Of a DNA stretch of 64,000 bases, positions 24,865 through 37,421 are shown in pieces. The stretch lies in contig JABRWF010000005.1 in the NCBI GenBank assembly GCA_018343915.1, forward strand, positions 903,001 to 967,000, in the 5' to 3' direction. Both the position numbers and the translations under genes were made by a program. A model generated the notes under the pieces. The model did not search any database. It was not told the origin of the DNA and was given only the letters and a program-made list of their open reading frames with translations. This DNA comes from Agroathelia rolfsii. Its lineage: Eukaryota; Basidiomycota; Agaricomycetes; Amylocorticiales; Amylocorticiaceae. The first letter of the stretch is position 1; every line of letters begins with the position of its first letter.

Positions 24865-25856
24865 TAGAGTTCAGAGACAGTATGTATCCCGTCCGTCCGA
24901 CCGTTTCCGATTGTACACCTTTTTCCTATAGCCGTAGCTTTCGCAGCTGTATGTCCGCGGCACATCATTTTGTTTACTTCTTCAGCCCTGTATTATTAGC
25001 TTATCTATCTTAAATCCTTTGGAATTGCCCTTCATATCGCGCTGTGTAATCTTGGATCATCATCACCCCAGCCCAGCCAGCCAACCAGTGTCATTGATCA
25101 GGAAGGCAGCCTCAAGGCCTGACAATCATGAGGCTACCCAGAAGCTTCATCTCTGCGGTGATTATAGTGCCCTCTCCTACACTCATCCAGATTCTTGCAT
25201 CATAAGCAACCCATAGTCAGTCTCATCATCGCCATCAGCAGCCATTGTCACTGCCACTGCCATCTCCGTCATCAATACCCATCAAAAATAATTCATATAA
25301 CAACAACGATAATACATCTGATTTAAAACAGGCGGGGAAAGAAAGACAGAGAAGAGAGAAGTTCGTAACGATGTCATATATTAAATAATAGTACAGGTTG
25401 CAGGTTTAAAATTCGAAGAACAAAGAAGCGCAGAAGAAGAAACTGTTCTGATATGGACAGACATGATAAAGTTAGGTGTAAGGGGAAGAAAGAACGAATA
25501 TATGCAAATGTCATGACTAAAATACAGATGCGAAAAAGTGGGTCATTTGTGAGCGAACAAGTTATCGTAGAAGATTGGACAGTACAGGGGGAGGGGAGAG
25601 TTAGTAGTGAAGGCAGAGATGAAGATGGAGATGGGTTTAGGGGGTTACAAGAAGCTCGAGCGACCAAGTAGAATGCAAACCAGCTAAAAACGCGTCTATG
25701 GTACATAGAGTTAGGAGCAAGGTCAAAGAATGCAAATGCAGAAATATTAATCGACAAAGTGGTGAGGGATTGTGTGTCGGAATTAGATCCGATGTAATGG
25801 AACAAAAGAAGAGAGAAAGAAAAAAAAATGAACGTGAGGAAAACAAGAACAATTGT
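24865..25856. other. Convergent region between the R-SNARE and the first RING gene
   Basis: Both neighbours end here. From about 25320 to 25850 the plus strand is strongly purine-rich, so the RING transcript (minus strand) would have a pyrimidine-rich 3' UTR. No gene is supported. Confidence 0.45.
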
Positions 25857-27910
25857 TCATGCATAAACGCTTGCTCCGGCAAGGGGAGTACCATGTGTCT
25901 TCGCTTTAGCTCTACTTAGCGAGTTAAAACGAGATGGCGAAGTAACTGCATAGACTTCTCTCTCCTTGGTGACTGGAGTAGGCATGGCAGACCCGGTCCC
26001 TTGGCCTTGGCGAGAGCGTCTTTCACGCTCCAAAGCCTGAGCGACGCTGCTGGCCGAAATCTCCCCTCGGTGCGGCAACGGTGCCGAATGAGGTGTGGGC
26101 ATTTCTGAGACCGTGAAGCTCCGTTGTTTCGTAGACGAAGGTGCACGTGAAGATGACCGTCGGTGTTCGCGAGGTGGCTCGACACGTGTTCGCGGCGTGT
26201 CGCGATCGCCGTCGGATGCAGATCGTGCCAGCGTCGGAGACACATGCGGCGTGGCCTGCGCACTGAGAACGTCCTGAAGCTGTGCTCTCCGGGTCTCCTC
26301 GACCCAAGCCTCAGTTTCCCGGCCCTGACGAGGGGGGCGAGTGCTGCGCTCGTGAGTTCTGCTGCGTTCTCGCGGCGTAGGGTCTCGGGGCTCCCGGGAT
26401 GGTGGGCGAGTAGGCACTGGTGTATTGTAGCCCCGTGATGGAGCCGAGGGGGTGGCAGGCTTTGACGAGCGAGCTGGCGGTGAAGCTGGTCTGCTCGGTA
26501 CCCGCGAATGTATTCCGTAGCTCTGAGGGAGAGACTTGGATGCGCCTACTTGCTCAGTGTGTAGCGCCTTGGGAGTGGCAAAAGTAGAGTTGGATAGCTT
26601 GGCAGGTGCAGAATGTGGAGGAGGTACTTCTGATGAACGTGTATGATTTACAACTCGACCAGCGGGCGAAACGTCATCATCCGTTAATGAGGGGACGTCG
26701 CTCTCCGAACCAGGGTCGCTGAACGTATGTTCAGGCGGGAGGGTAGCGAATCCAACGAATGTGGAGAGAAGAGGGGGTATATCAACGACCTGCGGGCCAA
26801 GGTCGTTCTTGCCGCCCTTGGTCTTCATAGCTGGCGTCTCGCCTCGACGCATTTTGGAGGGGTTTTCAATAGATAGGCTTCGGATCTCAGATACCGAGGG
26901 AATAATAGATATAGATGATGAAATGCCATGCATAGATTCCAGCCGCTCTAGTTCGGCATGAAGGCGTCGACACTCTGCAAGAGCACGATCATACTAGATC
27001 GAGTTTATCGATTTGAGTCTCACGGATGTTATGAATGATTAAAGCAAAAAAAAAAAAAAAAGCTTACGTGTCTAGAAAGAGAAAGGAAAGTTATTATACT
27101 TTAGAGATTTGAGTGGAACATCAGACACTCACTGTCTCCATTCTCCATCGAGCTGTTCATAATGCCTTCTCAACGTGGCTTCAATATTACGCGCATTCTC
27201 CTGTTCGTCCTGAAGACGTCTCAGGAGATCCTTACACTTTCGTTCTGACTCAACCCTGTCTTGCTCCATCTTCAAACGAAGTTCATCGCGCTCTTTTCTT
27301 GTCTCAGCATGTTGCTTGTATTCGGTATTGAGTTTGGCATACTGTTCCCTATGACTATGCAGCAACAAATAGCTCGCGCGGAGCTCCTAAAATTAGAATA
27401 AGCCCGGTGTGCGATTATAGCGCCTGTCAGACCACAACAAACAACCCACCTCGTTCGGGTGCGCTTTCACGAACCGGCGACACTCGTCGATGAAGGGAAA
27501 GAATTCTTCAGAGTTGGTGATACCTTCTCTGACGGTCTGAACGATTCTGGTCATGAGTCGTTTGGCTTCCCGCTGTACTTGCGGATCATCATAGTCCGAT
27601 CCAATGCAAATCCGAGACGAGGACGAGGAGTCGCCTTGATCGAATCGCAGGCGAACGAGATGATCTTGCTCGAAATACGTTCTGCAAAGAGGACAGCACG
27701 AACGATCGAACGAGGCAATGCACCTAAGTGAAACGATGAAAGAAAATCAGTCAATAATCGATAATGAGCTCGCGGGGATAAGTAGGGACAACAAGATGCA
27801 TACCTTCGACAGAAGACATGACCACAAGGAATTACCATTGGAACACGATCGCTCCCGTCATATTTCGTAATGCAAACATCGCACTGCGATATACCATGAA
27901 GAACAAGCAT
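25857..27910 (-). CDS. RING-finger coiled-coil protein 1 (putative E3 ligase)
   Basis: Five exons (27910-27804, 27723-27450, 27386-27133, micro-exon 27071-27068, 26993-25857) sum to 1776 nt, giving 591 residues. The N-terminal C3HC4 RING begins almost at the start: CDVC, then IPCGHVFCRRC and CPLC. A helical region follows (QREAKRLMTRIVQTVREGI), then a charged coiled coil with many E/R/Q residues. The C-terminal 350 residues are Ser/Pro/Arg-rich and disordered. RINGs of this type usually recruit E2 enzymes for ubiquitin transfer; target and location are unknown. The frame between exon 3 and exon 5 only closes if the 4-nt exon is included. It is related to the genes at 31451-34370 and 45658-47634. 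Confidence 0.85.
27068..27071 (-). other. 4-nt internal micro-exon of RING gene 1
   Basis: Sequence ACAC between a pyrimidine-rich acceptor (TTTCTAG) and a donor (GTAAGC). The previous exon ends in phase 2 and the next one starts in phase 0, so exactly this kind of 1-mod-3 exon is required. It completes a Gln codon and adds His. Confidence 0.65.
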
Positions 27911-30900
27911 GTTGTAAAGTTGGATCCAGAGTTAGTGGGAGGGGAGGGGCTGTCGCCTACGGTGGATTGAAAGACTGAAAAGGCGGAGAGGGCAGGGTGG
28001 TTTAGGAGTAGGCCACGAATAAGGCGGGGACACCCCACTACGTGAACGCTACAAAACGGAGGGTCAGTGATGGTACAGCCCAGGAGGCGCGACAAAGGTG
28101 GACCAGGGCAAACGGCCGACCTACTTATTATACCAGCTGGGTACCATGTGAACACGAGGATTCGTATTAACTGATCGGCGAAGGAGGGACCCATCCCACC
28201 TCACTGGGCAGCAGTTAAGCCGGAATCCGAGGGTGACCTTGGCCTGTTCGCTGCGAACCGCGATAAGGACACACAAAGACGAGTCCGGCATGAAAGGGAT
28301 GTTCTAGCCCAGCTGAGTACCCGACGAACCAGCTCACCTTGATCCATATATGGAAATCCAAAATGAACCGAACCACCATCGGGTTTCGGAACCGCGGTCC
28401 GTGATGGGCCCCCCTACCCTTTCCGTTGGTCAGAGGTCAGGGCCACCCCCACGCCTAGAGAACGTGCAGACACACAACACGCCCGTCCACACACTCTGGC
28501 GCGCGCAGATGGTCAGGCAACAGGCGAAGAACACCCTTCGAGAAGGAATAATAGAGACAACAGATACACTCAGTCATTCAGGTGTCCTGAAATTGCAAAG
28601 CCTATCCTTCTTCTGGTATCGAACTCGCATCTCATCCCAGTCTCGTGCTGCACTGGCGACTCCAAAAAACACATAAAAAACACACGTCCATAATGCATTC
28701 TCTCACATGTTTTTCTTTTGTAGCACGGCGGCGTCTTTTCGCCTGAAACCACTGCTCCATACAGCAGCCGATAATTTATGTCAAATTAGACATCACCCGG
28801 CACACAGTCAGACTTGGAGGCGGTGAAAACTTGACAAATTGAGTAATTTTTGCTGAGGAGCTGTTATAACAGCAGGCTGGATGCCCCAATAATTGCAAAT
28901 GTGGAGTGCACCGACGCGACGTAAGTACCGCTGCCAACTGAGCATGTGCATACGGATAAGAGCATTACATGTTGTATATAGCGTGGCGGTCAACTTCAGA
29001 GAGACACACAACACCCGGCACTCGGACTAGAGAAATGGAACAGAATCCTGACGTCACATAACGTGGGGTCACACCTCTCGAGCATGTTTTCCTGCGTGTA
29101 TCTTACTCCTCCGAGTCGTCAACCTATACTTGCAGTCTTGTACTTTATTTATGATCAATTTGGAAACAAATCACCCACACAGGGGCCTTACACTTTGTTT
29201 TCTGTGGTCTTTCATACTACCAAAGTAGATATACTACTAGCACATCACGATCAATAGGAAGCCGGGCAACTAAGATACCTAACTGCACATACAGCCTCAA
29301 GTCAGCTATTCAACTTAACTTGGCGTGGCTATTGAATATTCCATACCCCTCGTAGCCACGCTTGATAGGAGCGCACACCTTGGCACATCCTTCGCCTCTC
29401 ATATGATCCTGATGACTAGGGACACTGTATCCTTTCTCAGAAGCGTCAGCTCCGTCGATTCCTACAGGTAGAAGATGTCTCGTGATCGATTTCGGGTCGG
29501 CTCTTCCATAGGAGTTCCTTTGTACCCTGATCCTCCGACGCCCTGCATCTGCATGGGCGGCGTCTACCAGTGGCAAAACAGAGCTCACGAGGGCAACTCT
29601 CCCGCGATGTGCACGAAGTCAACAGTAGACTTCAAGTGTTTATGATCACTGAATGTGAATGTGACCCCCATCTATCCATATCTTACTTCAACGCTACCGC
29701 CAAGTTCTCTCATCACACCATCGCCCAAGCTGCCTAATCCAGAAGCACTCACTAGCATAGTAGTATCATCATCATTATCATCATCATCGGCGGCCATCCA
29801 TCGAGTCTCCTAACCGGACCGTATTTGATTGAGGAGAAACAAAAAGGCGATGTCAGTCTGAGAGGATTTAGAGCCGACTTGGTGGGCTCTTACGTCTAAC
29901 GAAGGCGCCCGGAACTGGCATTAATACATGTATACATACTTTACATGTAATCATCAGAAACGGAAATGGGGATTTGTAGACATTTTACCAAGTGTACCAA
30001 GAAAAATTACCAGGCAGGCGGTGCTTTGCTCCTTATTAGTGCAAGTAGCCGCCGCCACCGTCACCGCGCATATATAAGCCATCATCAGGGAGTTTGAAAG
30101 AGAACACTATCTACTTATGGCTTCCTCTGCTCAAGAGTCCTAGGTGCCACTACTGACGGTATGTATGTGTGGGGAGGGGGGGAACAAATGCAGAGATATA
30201 TTCCGAATCCCTTGACGTCGTTACTGAAGCTATATCATTTATCATATACATCATCACCTGACCACTCCAATCTCGTGCTTATTACGGTGTCTTCCGCGAT
30301 TTAGAACCGAATTTTCTGTTTTCTTCTTGTTTTAGTATTCTGTCACCTCTAGACTTGTGTGTGGTGTACAAATGATGATGAAATATATTTCGTTATTTGT
30401 TGCGCCTGATCATATTCTGCCCCCCCCCCCTGATGTCATCCAAAGACGTCAATGTGTGAATCGAGTTGACCTATTCGATGGGTCGATAACACCCCCCCCC
30501 CCTCGCCGGGCCTAGGGCTCGGAGCAGCTGTCTATGAGCGATTTGTTTAAAGCCGCTTATGAACTCATCGTCATCAAGCATCATCTTGCTTGACATCCAC
30601 AAATCACACACACATACGCACCCGCACACACGCACGTTTGTTTCCTAGTCTTAACCCAAAGTCTGGATCATTTGACGGTGCGTATCATCAGTCTACTCCG
30701 AACCAAAGAAAAGAAAGGAAGCAAAGCGCATCTACATCTAAAAGTAGGAGAGTCAGAGGAAGGAGGAAGGAAGTGTGTAAATAACATAGTAGGTAGCAGC
30801 AATAAAACAGAACAGACTCGAGAAACATAATCGATCTGGATGGATTGCGTAGTACAATCCCCTCATCCAGAGATATGTATACATACATACATAATGACAA

Positions 30901-31450
30901 CAAGATACAATGGATACAGCACAACAACAAAAAAGGGGGTTTATCTTTTTTACAACAACACCAACAGAGACCACTGGCATAGATAGACAAGCAAATATAG
31001 ATCACAAGGCCGACAACGAGGAGATGAAAGGAAGAATGTTCGACAGCATATAAACGCACTATATACAGATGAACGAAATCCGATAAGATGATGGATGGAT
31101 GGATAGATATAGATCACGAGTCAGGGGTAGTAGAGCGCTCACTCGCCTGCCCGCGAAGAGAAGGGAGGAAAAATAGAAACGGAAAAAGGAAATATAAAAA
31201 AGAAAACGAAAACGGGAGATCTAGGGGCACAAAGCCGGCAGACGCCTCTCCCCGACCACGGCACACGCACACGCACATACACGTACATACAAAACACGCA
31301 AAGACTCCAAAGCCCTTGTCATGTCTTGTCGCCAAGTACTTGGGCTAGCACTAAAAGCTGCGCATACGCGATACCGATATACCGAGAGATACGTTTCCAC
31401 CGGACGACGACGCTCCCCCCGTAATAAAAACCAAGGAATGATCATCATCA
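27911..31450. other. 3.5-kb region without a confident gene
   Basis: The left part is the 5' flank of RING gene 1 and the right part the 3' flank of RING gene 2. It contains two C11 runs (30420-30430, 30492-30502), a CAT/ATC triplet repeat near 29764-29788 and CA-rich stretches near 30600 and 31260. A 92-codon minus ORF at 29310-29588 lacks an ATG start and any recognisable domain. Nothing else here can be supported. Confidence 0.4.
30420..30502. repeat. Pair of poly-C (C11) tracts
   Basis: Two runs of eleven cytosines, at 30420-30430 and 30492-30502, about 60 nt apart in the 3' flank of RING gene 2. Confidence 0.75.
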
Positions 31451-34370
31451 TCATCGATGATCGTCCCGCAGCGGCCCACCCCAGGCATAGCGGGAGACAT
31501 AGGCCATCGCCTGCTGCTGCGTGGGAGATATAGCATGCTGCGGCATACTCTGGCCGGTGTGGTTTGTCGCTGTCGCTGCGGGGGTCATGGCGTAATGTGT
31601 CGAGGCAGGGGTAATGTTGGGTGGAGGATAGGTGTGGAACGAGGCGGCACTGCCGTAGCTCGTCGAGCGCACGGCTCGAGGAGGCGCCAGGGTATGGTGA
31701 GGCGACGGGAGAGGCATCGTAGCTACAGATGCGGATGTGGCTGATCGTCTGTTTTGTGGTCTTTCCGCCAAGACAGGGGCTTGCGATGAAGGAGGAGGCA
31801 CAGAAGCGTGAAGGTGAAGGTGGCCAGCCACGGGAACGGAGGCAGGAGGTATCCCAAGTGAGCCACTACGTGAATGAATATGCGGAGGATGGTATTCTCC
31901 TGCTGGAGGTCTGAAGGACACCTGTGACGAAGGTGACGGTTCACAATCATTGCTGCTTCCACGACCACTCCCACCAGACGAACGACTCCTGGCGGACGTA
32001 TAACTGGCAGGGGATGAGTGACTGGACGCCGATGGTGTCCTTTGCCCGTCCCGTGCCATTTCAGTCATCCGCACGGGGCTTGGCGGTTCCAAAACAAGTC
32101 CGAGTCCATTCACTACAGGTCCAGATCTTGCCTCATCACCCTCTTCTTCTTCGTCTTCCTCATCCTCGTCATCATCATTCTCATGTCGCCTCTCCTCGAC
32201 TTGGAAGCGAACCATAGAGTTGGAACTCGATCCAGACCCAACGGAGCTACTGTTGGACATCGTTTCCGGTGTTGGAAGGCCCATCAGACTGAGATCGCTC
32301 AGGCTCCCGCGTGGGTTATAAACGTCGCGAATCTCGTCGCCTGGACCCACGGTGCCCCAGGACGATGCACTCAGAGGCCGCATGAGCATATTGCCCTCCT
32401 CGTCCCTGATCGTACGAGCCCCTAGCGGCGGCGGCGTAGTCATGCTCTCCTCCGACTGTGCAGAGAGCTCAGCAATCGCCCTCATTATTCTGTTGTTAGG
32501 CGCCAGGGGTGACGGTCGACCAGGTGCAGGCCGCACGATCGGTGTAGGTAGTGGCGAGTTGAACGATATCTCGCTCGAGTACGTGGAGCCAATCGGTGAG
32601 TGAACATCTGCCTGAGGCACGTCTTCCAGGCCGAGACCGTTCGTAAACCGGGGTGTGCTCTCCACCGTGTCTTGCGATAACGAGGTGCGTGAACCGACTT
32701 TTTCTTGATACGAACTTCGACCCCCGGATATGGCCGAGTAGCCGTCAGGGATATCGAGTGCATAGACTAATGAGCCAGAGATAGGAGAGCTGGCAGCCGA
32801 GTCATCGTCATCCACTTCGTCATCTCGGTGAGCACGTCCAATTCGACTGGGTCCAGGAGTAGCGTTTCTCGACGTGTTACTGGCCACCCGCGCAAAGCGG
32901 TGTTCATGGTAGTTTCCAGCATAGCCGCCTGGTGGTCCTGTGGGTGTTACTTCCGTGTCACTGGCCCAAGAGTTGATATAATCATGCCGCCCGCTGCTCT
33001 GACTCTGTCGTGAAGGGGATGGGTTGAACAACGCGGTGGAGATAACGTTGCGAGAGGTAGAAGAGGAGGAGGAGGCACTGAGCGGAGATGTCGATGTTGT
33101 GTGCCGAGACGCCGTACCGTTAGGAACGACGGAGTCCTTGACTGAAGCTCCTGGAACGAAACTGCTCTTCTGGTCCGGCAAAGGCTGGGGGTCGATGTAA
33201 ATCTTTGGTCGTGTAGGCTGAGGATTGGGTCGCCCCCAGTTGGGGTCCACTGGTGCCCAAGAAGCCCCTGTTGTGGTAGACCGTTGCATGCGATCTGGTG
33301 CGGAGTCGGACTGTCGGTAGTTACTAATTTACAATGTCTTAGTGAAGAACGAGATATGCGAATAGCAGGTTGACGTACCTCTCATACTTTGATTTGATGG
33401 CCGCTAACTCGTCTCGGGCACTGCAAATGATCATGGCATTCTTCGTCAATACGAGGGGTATACAACATGATATTTCGCTCAGGTACATACTTGCGAAGAT
33501 CTTGCTCAAGGCTATTAATTCAATTTTGTGAGTATTTCGTAAGCAAAGAAAGGAAAGTGGATGACATACCTTGCCAGAGCTTGTTCCTTGTCTTGGATGG
33601 TCCTGAGCAAACCCGTTTCTACTTGCTTAGCCCTCTCTAGGTCACGCTGCGCTCGATGTTTTTCATCCTTTTGCCTGTGGACGCGAGCGTTGCTTTCGTA
33701 TTTGGTCCTTTTAAGTGTCTCCATCATGCTGCGATATTTCCGAGTGTGCTCGAGAGAAGAAACAACAGGCGATCTCTGTAGCCACAAACCATCAGGGAAC
33801 AGTGCCAATTTTAAGGCGAAAAAAAAATACTGACCGCAGCATGACGGTGGTTTGAATGGATCCAGCTCTCCACACCCTCAATAGCATGTGCAACATGTCC
33901 CTCAGGCACCTCTTCCCTATACGCAATAGCCAGCTGCTGCAATGCCCATTCAAGAGGACCGATGATTTTGTCGGGTGCTGTGCGTGAAGGACTAGGTGGC
34001 GGGTCGATATGTAGTCTTTTGCATCGATCTTTCTGAAATGCCCGACGGCACATAGGGCACGAAGGATTATTTAGCTGGTGAAGACATCTATTGAGTAAAG
34101 AAAAAAAAATGAAATCAGTCTATAGTGCTCTTCTTGATCGCATTTATGCCACGACAATCACGCACGGTAGACAGAAGACATGGCCGCAGGCTAATGTAAG
34201 GAAAGAAGAGAAGAAGAGCAAGTCAGATTAGTGAACGTGGCCTGGATGACGAGCAGCGGAGGGACCGAGGGCAACTGACGAATCGCATAAGGTGCATTGG
34301 CTTCGGTAGCAAAGGAATACTCGCTGAGGCAGATGTCGCATCTGCTGTCAGGGTGGATGATTAACGGCAT
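31451..34370 (-). CDS. RING-finger coiled-coil protein 2 (putative E3 ligase)
   Basis: Seven exons (34370-34280, 34190-34166, 34087-33835, 33775-33570, 33511-33491, 33420-33379, 33323-31451) sum to 2511 nt, giving 836 residues. The RING spans three exons: CDICLSEY, then PCGHVFCLPC, then CPMCRRAF; one of the RING exons is only 25 nt. Two further mini-exons (21 and 42 nt) lie in the coiled-coil part (KDEKHRAQRDLERAKQVE). The last 600 residues are disordered, rich in Ser/Pro/Thr, with an acidic run (DDDEDEEDEEEEGDE). It starts within a few residues of the RING like its two relatives in this window. E3 activity is inferred from the fold. Confidence 0.85.
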
Positions 34371-34653
34371 AATGGACTACAGAGCTCAGCTAGCAGAAGG
34401 GGGCATGAAGACAAGAGAGAGCAAGGCTGGCATAGCAATGCTTGGATCATCGTCGGTGGGCACAGCACCTTGGGGACCAGGTGCCCTTTTGGGCCGTTAC
34501 ATGAAATCCCCACGTGCTCCCGCCCGGACTTGTGATCCTAAACTTACGAAGCATTTCAATTATTAGTATTCTCTTGCGTATCTATTGCTTAACTGGCCAT
34601 GTGCCAGCAGATCCTCATAAATTATTAGATAGAATTAGAATAAATATATAGGT

Positions 34654-37021
34654 CTATATCTCTAATCCCTGCTTTCTCAGATATCCCACCGAGACCGCAG
34701 TCCTGCTATCTCTCCCCACCGTCGCCAAGAACATCCGCAGAGAATCCACGGCCTCTCGGCGGGCATGAATAAGATGAGGAACAAGTCGGGCGACCGGTGC
34801 TCGGCCGCTGACGCTACTGGCTCTATTGTTAGACAGAGAAATCACAGATCCGTCCAGTCCAGTGACGTGATATGACCTATGCTTCAGCCATGGGTTGGGA
34901 TACCTCAGTGGTGGGGCTTCGAACGGTGCCAGTTTATCGCCAGTCAGCGGCGAAGACAACGAGCCCAAGAAGAGTTTCCAGGAAGTCGTTAGCTGGTTCC
35001 ATCTGCATATACAATATCAGCAAGGCGCAATAGAGGAGGGGGGGGGGGGTTCAAGCCCGCATACCGTTTACGATTCCCTATATAAACAAGTCACATGGAT
35101 TAATATTAATACAGGGTCAAAAGCATACGAAACGCATATACATCAACTGACCATCGACCAATGCATTGTGCCATCTGATCACGGACCAGACGGCGACGTA
35201 TCCAATCATGATCGTAGATACTGAGCTCTTCAAGTGCGCTGTTAACCCTGCATTAGGCGGCACAGCTAATCTTCTTCCAAGCGCCACAAGAGCATCGGAT
35301 GCGCCACTACGGTGTAGCCATGTGAGTGCCGAAGTCAGGTAGCGGCTAGCAAAACCAAACGATGCTGTCGATGTGGGGATTTGCCATGTACCTACGCCCA
35401 GCTGCCGCAAAGAGTAGATTAGACCTCGCATGGTGGCCGCATATCCCAGGCCTGCTCCCAGTCCACCAAAAATAACTTTGAATTGAGCGACTGCTTCGTA
35501 TTCTCTTTCTTTCGGCAAAAGGCGAGAGGTGATTGATCCTAGGATGTAACCCGGGAGATGCACAGCATATACTGGAGCAAATAGTATCGCCAGTGGGTGC
35601 AGAAATGTTAAGGGTATTCGAGTTAGGGCAGTGAAGAGTAGCTTCAACGGCGAGGGGGAAGGAAGAGCGTGTGCCGGGTAGAGATAGGTTAGCGTGGCAT
35701 GATCAATACCAGTGTGCTGGAGCAGCCCAAGGTACTTGACGAGAGCCTTGCGAGCAGCATCTCGGTGTATGTGCAAAGTATCATTATCTGATGAAGGGGT
35801 ATAAGGTAGAAACAGATCAGAGAGACTTGATCATCCGTGAGTTTCAGTTCCAACAAAATATCTTAGGCAGAAAGTAGGTCACCTTTGCTGGACTCGAGTA
35901 TAATCTTTAAGAGGAATACTATCCGGTGATTTCCATAGAATATCTCGAGCCATGAGGGCCGAGTACAACGTGTCCCTGATTTGAAGGGCTTGTCAGAACA
36001 ACCGTGCACACAGGAAAAAGGAGATCCAGATGCACCAATCTGCCGTATTGACAGTCAGCCGAAGCAACTCCTGCTCGATGCTCGCAGTGAGCTTCTTTGC
36101 CTCGGATTTCAAAGCCTCCTCCCCACCATGCGCCAACTTGCCGGCGATCTCGTCAACGTCGAGAATTATAGGATTACCATACCTATAACATACAACGAGT
36201 TATTCATTTGATGCGAGAGGATGTTCTTCCCACACGAGCGGCTTACTGTATCAAAATCTAAATCAGATCCAAACAATTAGACCTCGAGATATAAAGAACA
36301 AGAACAAACGCATGAAGCACAAATACGTAATATCAGATCCTACTCACTCTACTGCGAAACGAAGTCTTGTCTGTGTATACCGTCCCGACTGGCACGATTC
36401 GGAGCTTCTTGGATTGCGGTTCACTGTGCTGGCTCGGACCTGATCCGTCTACATGCTTGGTCTCCCAGAGAGCAAATTCCAGGGCAGCATAGGAGATGCC
36501 ATCATAAAGTAATGCCAAGCTCGGCTCCGTGGAACTGCTGCCCTCTGGAAAAATGCATATTGCACCACCGTCATGCAACGCTTTTGATGTGCTCTCGAAG
36601 AGCGTGCCCTGAATGACTGTGGTAGGAACGGCCTTGTTGGGATTCCTCTCGACAGGTATGGCGCCAGCTGAGTTGACGATGCTGCGGATCACGGGTACCT
36701 TGAACAAGCTCGACTTGGCCCAGAAGGATACATGTCGCTTCCTTCCAATGGTTCCACCTTGAATCGATTCTCAGTACGCGTTGATAGTTAACCCGGGATA
36801 CGCACCTATAGCTGCAATATCAATCGTCTCATTCTGGTGTGACGACGCACTGAGACAGTTGGTTTCAAGCTGCACCGCTCACAGAGGGAAATTACTGACA
36901 TAATAAGCGGACCGTCAAGAGGGACGTGCTCTTGACCAATAGCGAGGGCCTCGGAGTAGTAATGCCTTATTGTCCAGTCAGAAACTTTACACAGTCCATG
37001 ATAGATGAGTTTAAGATCCAT
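34654..37021 (-). CDS. Sct1/Gpt2-type glycerol-3-phosphate (or DHAP) acyltransferase
   Basis: A multi-exon gene encoding roughly 620 residues. Exon 1 gives MDLKLIYHGLCKVSDW, and a short second exon brings the catalytic histidine block SSHQNETID. Then come KRHVSFWAKSSLFK, GAIPVERNP and the acyltransferase motif FPEGSSSTEP, followed by RIVPVGTVY. These are the ordered blocks of the PlsC-type fold. Two hydrophobic segments lie in the C-terminal half (RIPLTFLHPLAILFAPVYAV, MIGYVAVWSVIRW), as in ER-bound Sct1/Gpt2 enzymes that start phospholipid and triacylglycerol synthesis. Near the end, an exon of about 12 nt (around 35062) is needed to link VDG to the last exon. The alternative start three codons upstream (37030) is possible. 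Confidence 0.85.
35038..35049. repeat. Poly-G (G12) tract
   Basis: Homopolymer run inside an intron near the 3' end of the acyltransferase gene. Confidence 0.75.
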
Positions 37022-37421
37022 GAGTTGCAAGACTCGAGGCTACGGCGAGGATGATAGTTGCACTGTACCGAACGGGCAACGTTGCAGCCCGAGTGACGGC
37101 AGACCGCCATCAACGCATCAATCATTCGACTAAAAATGCCTCAATGCTCCTTTGTCACATGTCCGGATCACAAACTTATTTGCCCACTCATGAAATAAAA
37201 AAAATCATTCCGCAGGTGAATCAACATGGGTCTTGTCTCATAAGATAGCAAACGGAAGGGGCACGACCACGGGGCAAGCCTATGGCGCCAGAAAAGGCTT
37301 CCAAAGACAAGCTGCGCGTCGGCAGCGACATTCAATTCCAACTATCAAACATACACGTGTAGTAAACACCAAATAGTGAGTATTTTGTAATCGGATGCCA
37401 GATGAATGAATATTCTGGCGA
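37022..37421. other. Intergenic: acyltransferase promoter and RPS14 3' flank
   Basis: Both flanking genes run on the minus strand. No gene or clear TATA element is visible. Confidence 0.4.

Noticed and set aside
29310..29588. Minus-strand open frame of 92 codons
   Set aside because: It begins with GTG rather than ATG, has an in-frame stop a short distance upstream, and I found no splice partner.
30688..31059. Minus-strand ORF of 123 codons with hydrophobic, Cys-rich translation
   Set aside because: It lies just 3' of RING gene 2 in a T-rich strand and looks like 3' UTR; the apparent membrane segments come from T-rich codons.
35045..35070. GGTTCAAGCCC, resembling a tRNA B box
   Set aside because: It lies inside an intron of the acyltransferase next to a poly-G run; no A box or cloverleaf could be drawn around it.
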